Under the pieces are notes generated by a model. It worked only from the letters and a program-made list of their open reading frames with translations. It was not told the origin of the DNA and searched no databases. Shown piece after piece: positions 57,598-64,000 of a stretch of DNA of 64,000 bases (the first letter of the stretch is position 1; each line of letters opens with the position of its first letter). Origin of the DNA: Oscheius dolichura (taxonomy: Eukaryota; Nematoda; Chromadorea; Rhabditida; Rhabditidae); contig OW051492.1 in assembly GCA_932521035.1 (NCBI GenBank), positions 11,284,001 to 11,348,000 on the forward strand, in the 5' to 3' direction. A program made the translations under genes and the position numbers.

Positions 57598-58969
57598 CTT
57601 AAACCCTGGTTTATGATCTAGGAGCCATAACGTGGCTCAAAGGCGTCCTCCTGTGACGGGAGCTGGTTTTTTAGACTCAGCTCGATGAGGCGGTTCGAAA
57701 GAGTACAATTTCGGACCTCCTACCTTCTTTTCCAAAAGCTGCACCATATTACTGTACCTATTTCTGGATTATAATAGTTTTTGGGCTATAAAACCCGTTT
57801 TGTTCAGCGAACCCTATTCGATCTTGGGTTATTCGTACTCTACTCGTCGAGCTCTACAAGAAGAGTGGTCGAACGTTCTCCAATCATTAGGTTTTTATTC
57901 CGTACTGGCCTGTTCAAATTGCCCAAGAGATTTGTATTGGCTTAAACCCTGGTTTATGATCTAGGAGCCATAACGTGGCTCAAAGGCGTCCTCCTGTGAC
58001 GGGAGCTGGTTTTTTAGACTCAGCTCGATGAGGCGGTTCGAAAGAGTACAATTTCGGACCTCCTACCTTCTTTTCCAAAAGCTGCACCATATTACTGTAC
58101 CTATTTCTGGATTATAATAGTTTTTGGGCTATAAAACCCGTTTTGTTCAGCGAACCCTATTCGATCTTGGGTTATTCGTACTCTACTCGTCGAGCTCTAC
58201 AAGAAGAGTGGTCGAACGTTCTCCAATCATTAGGTTTTTATTCCGTACTGGCCTGTTCAAATTGCCCAAGAGATTTGTATTGGCTTAAACCCTGGTTTAT
58301 GATCTAGGAGCCATAACGTGGCTCAAAGGCGTCCTCCTGTGACGGGAGCTGGTTTTTTAGACTCAGCTCGATGAGGCGGTTCGAAAGAGTACAATTTCGG
58401 ACCTCCTACCTTCTTTTCCAAAAGCTGCACCATATTACTGTACCTATTTCTGGATTATAATAGTTTTTGGGCTATAAAACCCGTTTTGTTCAGCGAACCC
58501 TATTCGATCTTGGGTTATTCGTACTCTACTCGTCGAGCTCTACAAGAAGAGCGGTCGAACGTTCTCCAATCATTAGGTTTTTATTCCGTACTGGCCTGTT
58601 CAAATTGCCCAAGAGATTTGTATTGGCTTAAACCCTGGTTTATGATCTAGGAGCCATAACGTGGCTCAAAGGCGTCCTCCTGTGACGGGAGCTGGTTTTT
58701 TAGACTCAGCTCGATGAGGCGGTTCGAAAGAGTACAATTTCGGACCTCCTACCTTCTTTTCCAAAAGCTGCACCATATTACTGTACCTATTTCTGGATTA
58801 TAATAGTTTTTGGGCTATAAAACCCGTTTTGTTCAGCGAACCCTATTCGATCTTGGGTTATTCGTACTCTACTCGTCGAGCTCTACAAGAAGAGTGGTCG
58901 AACGTTCTCCAATCATTAGGTTTTTATTCCGTACTGGCCTGTTCAAATTGCCCAAGAGATTTGTATTGG
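57598..58969 (-). repeat. Four consecutive L4 units, interrupting the dimer phase
   Basis: Units 57598, 57941, 58284 and 58627 are all CCCGTTTT/CTCTACTCG. The third has AGAGCGG. Here the array is monomeric at 343 bp. Confidence 0.9.
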
Positions 58970-61900
58970 CTTAAACCCTGGTTTATGATCTAGGAGCCAT
59001 AACGTGGCTCAAAGGCGTCCTCCTGTGACGGGAGCTGGTTTTTTAGACTCAGCTCGATGAGGCGGTTCGAAAGAGTACAATTTCGGACCTCCTACCTTCT
59101 TTTCCAAAAGCTGCACCATATTACTGTACCTATTTCTGGATTATAATAGTTTTTGGGCTATAAAACCCGATTTGTTCAGCGAACCCTGTTCGATCTTGGG
59201 TTATTCGTACTCTTCTCGTCGAGCTCTACAAGAAGAGTGGTCGAACGTTCTCCAATCATTAGGTTTTTATTCCGTACTGGCCTGTTCAAATTGCCCAAGA
59301 GATTTGTATTGGCTTAAACCCTGGTTTATGATCTAGGAGCCATAACGTGGCTCAAAGGCGTCCTCCTGTGACGGGAGCTGGTTTTTTAGACTCAGCTCGA
59401 TGAGGCGGTTCGAAAGAGTACAATTTCGGACCTCCTACCTTCTTTTCCAAAAGCTGCACCATATTACTGTACCTATTTCTGGATTATAATAGTTTTTGGG
59501 CTATAAAACCCGTTTTGTTCAGCGAACCCTATTCGATCTTGGGTTATTCGTACTCTACTCGTCGAGCTCTACAAGAAGAGTGGTCGAACGTTCTCCAATC
59601 ATTAGGTTTTTATTCCGTACTGGCCTGTTCAAATTGCCCAAGAGATTTGTATTGGCTTAAACCCTGGTTTATGATCTAGGAGCCATAACGTGGCTCAAAG
59701 GCGTCCTCCTGTGACGGGAGCTGGTTTTTTAGACTCAGCTCGATGAGGCGGTTCGAAAGAGTACAATTTCGGACCTCCTACCTTCTTTTCCAAAAGCTGC
59801 ACCATATTACTGTACCTATTTCTGGATTATAATAGTTTTTGGGCTATAAAACCCGATTTGTTCAGCGAACCCTATTCGATCTTGGGTTATTCGTACTCTT
59901 CTCGTCGAGCTCTACAAGAAGAGTGGTCGAACGTTCTCCAATCATTAGGTTTTTATTCCGTACTGGCCTGTTCAAATTGCCCAAGAGATTTGTATTGGCT
60001 TAAACCCTGGTTTATGATCTAGGAGCCATAACGTGGCTCAAAGGCGTCCTCCTGTGACGGGAGCTGGTTTTTTAGACTCAGCTCGATGAGGCGGTTCGAA
60101 AGAGTACAATTTCGGACCTCCTACCTTCTTTTCCAAAAGCTGCACCATATTACTGTACCTATTTCTGGATTATAATAGTTTTTGGGCTATTAAACCCGTT
60201 TTGTTCAGCGAACCCTATTCGATCTTGGGTTATTCGTACTCTACTCGTCGAGCTCTACAAGAAGAGTGGTCGAACGTTCTCCAATCATTAGGTTTTTATT
60301 CCGTACTGGCCTGTTCAAATTGCCCAAGAGATTTGTATTGGCTTAAACCCTGGTTTATGATCTAGGAGCCATAACGTGGCTCAAAGGCGTCCTCCTGTGA
60401 CGGGAGCTGGTTTTTTAGACTCAGCTCGATGAGGCGGTTCGAAAGAGTACAATTTCGGACCTCCTACCTTCTTTTCCAAAAGCTGCACCATATTACTGTA
60501 CCTATTTCTGGATTATAATAGTTTTTGGGCTATAAAACCCGATTTGTTCAGCGAACCCTATTCGATCTTGGGTTATTCGTACTCTTCTCGTCGAGCTCTA
60601 CAAGAAGAGCGGTCGAACGTTCTCCAATCATTAGGTTTTTATTCCGTACTGGCCTGTTCAAATTGCCCAAGAGATTTGTATTGGCTTAAACCCTGGTTTA
60701 TGATCTAGGAGCCATAACGTGGCTCAAAGGCGTCCTCCTGTGACGGGAGCTGGTTTTTTAGACTCAGCTCGATGAGGCGGTTCGAAAGAGTACAATTTCG
60801 GACCTCCTACCTTCTTTTCCAAAAGCTGCACCATATTACTGTACCTATTTCTGGATTATAATAGTTTTTGGGCTATAAAACCCGTTTTGTTCAGCGAACC
60901 CTATTCGATCTTGGGTTATTCGTACTCTACTCGTCGAGCTCTACAAGAAGAGCGGTCGAACGTTCTCCAATCATTAGGTTTTTATTCCGTACTGGCCTGT
61001 TCAAATTGCCCAAGAGATTTGTATTGGCTTAAACCCTGGTTTATGATCTAGGAGCCATAACGTGGCTCAAAGGCGTCCTCCTGTGACGGGAGCTGGTTTT
61101 TTAGACTCAGCTCGATGAGGCGGTTCGAAAGAGTACAATTTCGGACCTCCTACCTTCTTTTCCAAAAGCTGCACCATATTACTGTACCTATTTCTGGATT
61201 ATAATAGTTTTTGGGCTATAAAACCCGATTTGTTCAGCGAACCCTATTCGATCTTGGGTTATTCGTACTCTTCTCGTCGAGCTCTACAAGAAGAGTGGTC
61301 GAACGTTCTCCAATCATTAGGTTTTTATTCCGTACTGGCCTGTTCAAATTGCCCAAGAGATTTGTATTGGCTTAAACCCTGGTTTATGATCTAGGAGCCA
61401 TAACGTGGCTCAAAGGCGTCCTCCTGTGACGGGAGCTGGTTTTTTAGACTCAGCTCGATGAGGCGGTTCGAAAGAGTACAATTTCGGACCTCCTACCTTC
61501 TTTTCCAAAAGCTGCACCATATTACTGTACCTATTTCTGGATTATAATAGTTTTTGGGCTATAAAACCCGTTTTGTTCAGCGAACCCTATTCGATCTTGG
61601 GTTATTCGTACTCTACTCGTCGAGCTCTACAAGAAGAGTGGTCGAACGTTCTCCAATCATTAGGTTTTTATTCCGTACTGGCCTGTTCAAATTGCCCAAG
61701 AGATTTGTATTGGCTTAAACCCTGGTTTATGATCTAGGAGCCATAACGTGGCTCAAAGGCGTCCTCCTGTGACGGGAGCTGGTTTTTTAGACTCAGCTCG
61801 ATGAGGCGGTTCGAAAGAGTACAATTTCGGACCTCCTACCTTCTTTTCCAAAAGCTGCACCATATTACTGTACCTATTTCTGGATTATAATAGTTTTTGG

Positions 61901-63771
61901 GCTATAAAACCCGATTTGTTCAGCGAACCCTGTTCGATCTTGGGTTATTCGTACTCTTCTCGTCGAGCTCTACAAGAAGAGTGGTCGAACGTTCTCCAAT
62001 CATTAGGTTTTTATTCCGTACTGGCCTGTTCAAATTGCCCAAGAGATTTGTATTGGCTTAAACCCTGGTTTATGATCTAGGAGCCATAACGTGGCTCAAA
62101 GGCGTCCTCCTGTGACGGGAGCTGGTTTTTTAGACTCAGCTCGATGAGGCGGTTCGAAAGAGTACAATTTCGGACCTCCTACCTTCTTTTCCAAAAGCTG
62201 CACCATATTACTGTACCTATTTCTGGATTATAATAGTTTTTGGGCTATAAAACCCGTTTTGTTCAGCGAACCCTATTCGATCTTGGGTTATTCGTACTCT
62301 ACTCGTCGAGCTCTACAAGAAGAGTGGTCGAACGTTCTCCAATCATTAGGTTTTTATTCCGTACTGGCCTGTTCAAATTGCCCAAGAGATTTGTATTGGC
62401 TTAAACCCTGGTTTATGATCTAGGAGCCATAACGTGGCTCAAAGGCGTCCTCCTGTGACGGGAGCTGGTTTTTTAGACTCAGCTCGATGAGGCGGTTCGA
62501 AAGAGTACAATTTCGGACCTCCTACCTTCTTTTCCAAAAGCTGCACCATATTACTGTACCTATTTCTGGATTATAATAGTTTTTGGGCTATAAAACCCGA
62601 TTTGTTCAGCGAACCCTATTCGATCTTGGGTTATTCGTACTCTTCTCGTCGAGCTCTACAAGAAGAGTGGTCGAACGTTCTCCAATCATTAGGTTTTTAT
62701 TCCGTACTGGCCTGTTCAAATTGCCCAAGAGATTTGTATTGGCTTAAACCCTGGTTTATGATCTAGGAGCCATAACGTGGCTCAAAGGCGTCCTCCTGTG
62801 ACGGGAGCTGGTTTTTTAGACTCAGCTCGATGAGGCGGTTCGAAAGAGTACAATTTCGGACCTCCTACCTTCTTTTCCAAAAGCTGCACCATATTACTGT
62901 ACCTATTTCTGGATTATAATAGTTTTTGGGCTATAAAACCCGTTTTGTTCAGCGAACCCTATTCGATCTTGGGTTATTCGTACTCTACTCGTCGAGCTCT
63001 ACAAGAAGAGTGGTCGAACGTTCTCCAATCATTAGGTTTTTATTCCGTACTGGCCTGTTCAAATTGCCCAAGAGATTTGTATTGGCTTAAACCCTGGTTT
63101 ATGATCTAGGAGCCATAACGTGGCTCAAAGGCGTCCTCCTGTGACGGGAGCTGGTTTTTTAGACTCAGCTCGATGAGGCGGTTCGAAAGAGTACAATTTC
63201 GGACCTCCTACCTTCTTTTCCAAAAGCTGCACCATATTACTGTACCTATTTCTGGATTATAATAGTTTTTGGGCTATAAAACCCGATTTGTTCAGCGAAC
63301 CCTGTTCGATCTTGGGTTATTCGTACTCTTCTCGTCGAGCTCTACAAGAAGAGTGGTCGAACGTTCTCCAATCATTAGGTTTTTATTCCGTACTGGCCTG
63401 TTCAAATTGCCCAAGAGATTTGTATTGGCTTAAACCCTGGTTTATGATCTAGGAGCCATAACGTGGCTCAAAGGCGTCCTCCTGTGACGGGAGCTGGTTT
63501 TTTAGACTCAGCTCGATGAGGCGGTTCGAAAGAGTACAATTTCGGACCTCCTACCTTCTTTTCCAAAAGCTGCACCATATTACTGTACCTATTTCTGGAT
63601 TATAATAGTTTTTGGGCTATAAAACCCGTTTTGTTCAGCGAACCCTATTCGATCTTGGGTTATTCGTACTCTACTCGTCGAGCTCTACAAGAAGAGTGGT
63701 CGAACGTTCTCCAATCATTAGGTTTTTATTCCGTACTGGCCTGTTCAAATTGCCCAAGAGATTTGTATTGG
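58970..63771 (-). repeat. Seven 686-bp dimers (L5-L4)
   Basis: Fourteen L units alternating L5 and L4. L5 units 58970, 61714 and 63086 carry CCCTGTTCG; the last two are 1372 bp apart, suggesting an emerging tetramer. The L4 unit at 59999 has GGGCTATTAAACCC, the same TATA-disrupting base change that marks the left-arm domain 43-50 kb. Confidence 0.92.
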
Positions 63772-64000
63772 CTTAAACCCTGGTTTATGATCTAGGAGCC
63801 ATAACGTGGCTCAAAGGCGTCCTCCTGTGACGGGAGCTGGTTTTTTAGACTCAGCTCGATGAGGCGGTTCGAAAGAGTACAATTTCGGACCTCCTACCTT
63901 CTTTTCCAAAAGCTGCACCATATTACTGTACCTATTTCTGGATTATAATAGTTTTTGGGCTATAAAACCCGATTTGTTCAGCGAACCCTATTCGATCTTG
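63772..64000 (-). repeat. Partial L5 unit at window end
   Basis: The first 229 bases of the next reverse-orientation L unit, with CCCGATTT. The array clearly continues beyond the window. Confidence 0.95.

Larger units (their letters stand above)
50557..64000 (-). repeat. Right arm of satellite array, inverted, almost purely 343-bp L monomers
   Basis: The same satellite in reverse complement. It starts with an L unit lacking 10 bases (50557-50889), then a single S (50890-51080), then 37 complete L units of exactly 343 bp (51081-63771) and a partial unit to the window end. The 343-bp periodicity never slips over 12.7 kb. The S monomer that is so frequent in the left arm is absent after 51080. 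Variation is limited to a few sites (CCCGTTTT or CCCGATTT, CCCTATTCG, CCCTACTCG or CCCTGTTCG, CTCTACTCG or CTCTTCTCG, AGAGTGG or AGAGCGG, TTCGGACC or TTCGAACC). Confidence 0.97.

Noticed and set aside
50557-64000. Terminal inverted repeats of a giant transposon
   Set aside because: The inverted arms are just the satellite itself. There is no transposase, target-site duplication or non-repeat interior.
1-64000. Ribosomal DNA or intergenic spacer repeats
   Set aside because: No rRNA-like sequence anywhere, and no unit of several kilobases containing a conserved gene.
1-64000. Plant mitochondrial origin, suggested by about 44% GC and hydrophobic open frames
   Set aside because: I could not match any mitochondrial gene, and a 64-kb satellite with nested higher-order repeats is far more typical of nuclear DNA. 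Not excluded, but unsupported.

Overview
The whole 64 kb window is one satellite DNA array. I find no supportable protein-coding gene, RNA gene, mobile element or CRISPR. Every base can be assigned to one of two related monomers. The long monomer (L) is 343 bp. The short monomer (S) is 191 bp. They share a 184-bp core that begins CCAATAC and ends AATAGG. In L the core is followed by a 159-bp L-specific segment; in S it is followed by only 7 bp (GGGTAGG). I use unit position 1 = first C of CCAATAC. By hand I count 143 complete L units and 71 complete S units, plus partial units at both window ends and at one inversion junction. The left-arm lengths close exactly: 70 S + 106 L + one 310-bp chimera + one 1-bp insertion fill 301-50339.

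Layout. From 1 to 50557 the units run forward on the + strand, as a mix of S and L arranged in S-L (534 bp), S-L-L (877 bp), S-L-L-L (1220 bp) and occasional S-S-L (725 bp) modules. These are nested in larger, locally duplicated higher-order repeats (1068, 1411, 1754 and 2822 bp). At 50557 the array flips head-to-head. From 50557 to 64000 the same satellite runs on the - strand. After one L and one S, it is an uninterrupted 343-bp L array (37 complete units with no indel), organised as a duplicated 2058-bp hexamer and then mostly a 686-bp dimer.

L haplotypes used below, as read in the left arm. The markers are the bases in GACGAGnnGAGTAC (TT, TA or AA), AAGnTCGA, the 5-mer after GAACAAA or GAACAA (TAGGG, ACGGG, TCGGG, TCGCG), AAAnAGG, and GGAAAAnAAGG. 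L1 = TA / C / TAGGG / AAAAAGG / G. L2 = AA / A / ACGGG / AAATAGG / A. L3 = AA / A / TCGGG / AAAAAGG / G. L4 = TA / A / ACGGG / AAATAGG / G. L5 (right arm) = AA / A / TCGGG / AAATAGG / G. S units are usually TT or TA with TCGCG.

Organism. Long homogenised tandem arrays with nested higher-order repeats, near-nucleosomal unit lengths and an internal inversion are typical of eukaryotic nuclear heterochromatin (centromeric, pericentromeric, subtelomeric or knob). The L monomer is about 44% GC by hand count. Monomers in the 160-200 and 320-370 bp ranges are common in plants, but the sequence alone does not fix the taxon and I do not recognise the family. Stop-free frames of up to about 130 codons recur, but all start at TTG or GTG and arise from the repeat itself. 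No genes work together here. The features of interest are repeat evolution, the inversion, dyad and hairpin motifs, and a TATA-like element that is lost in a domain next to the inversion.
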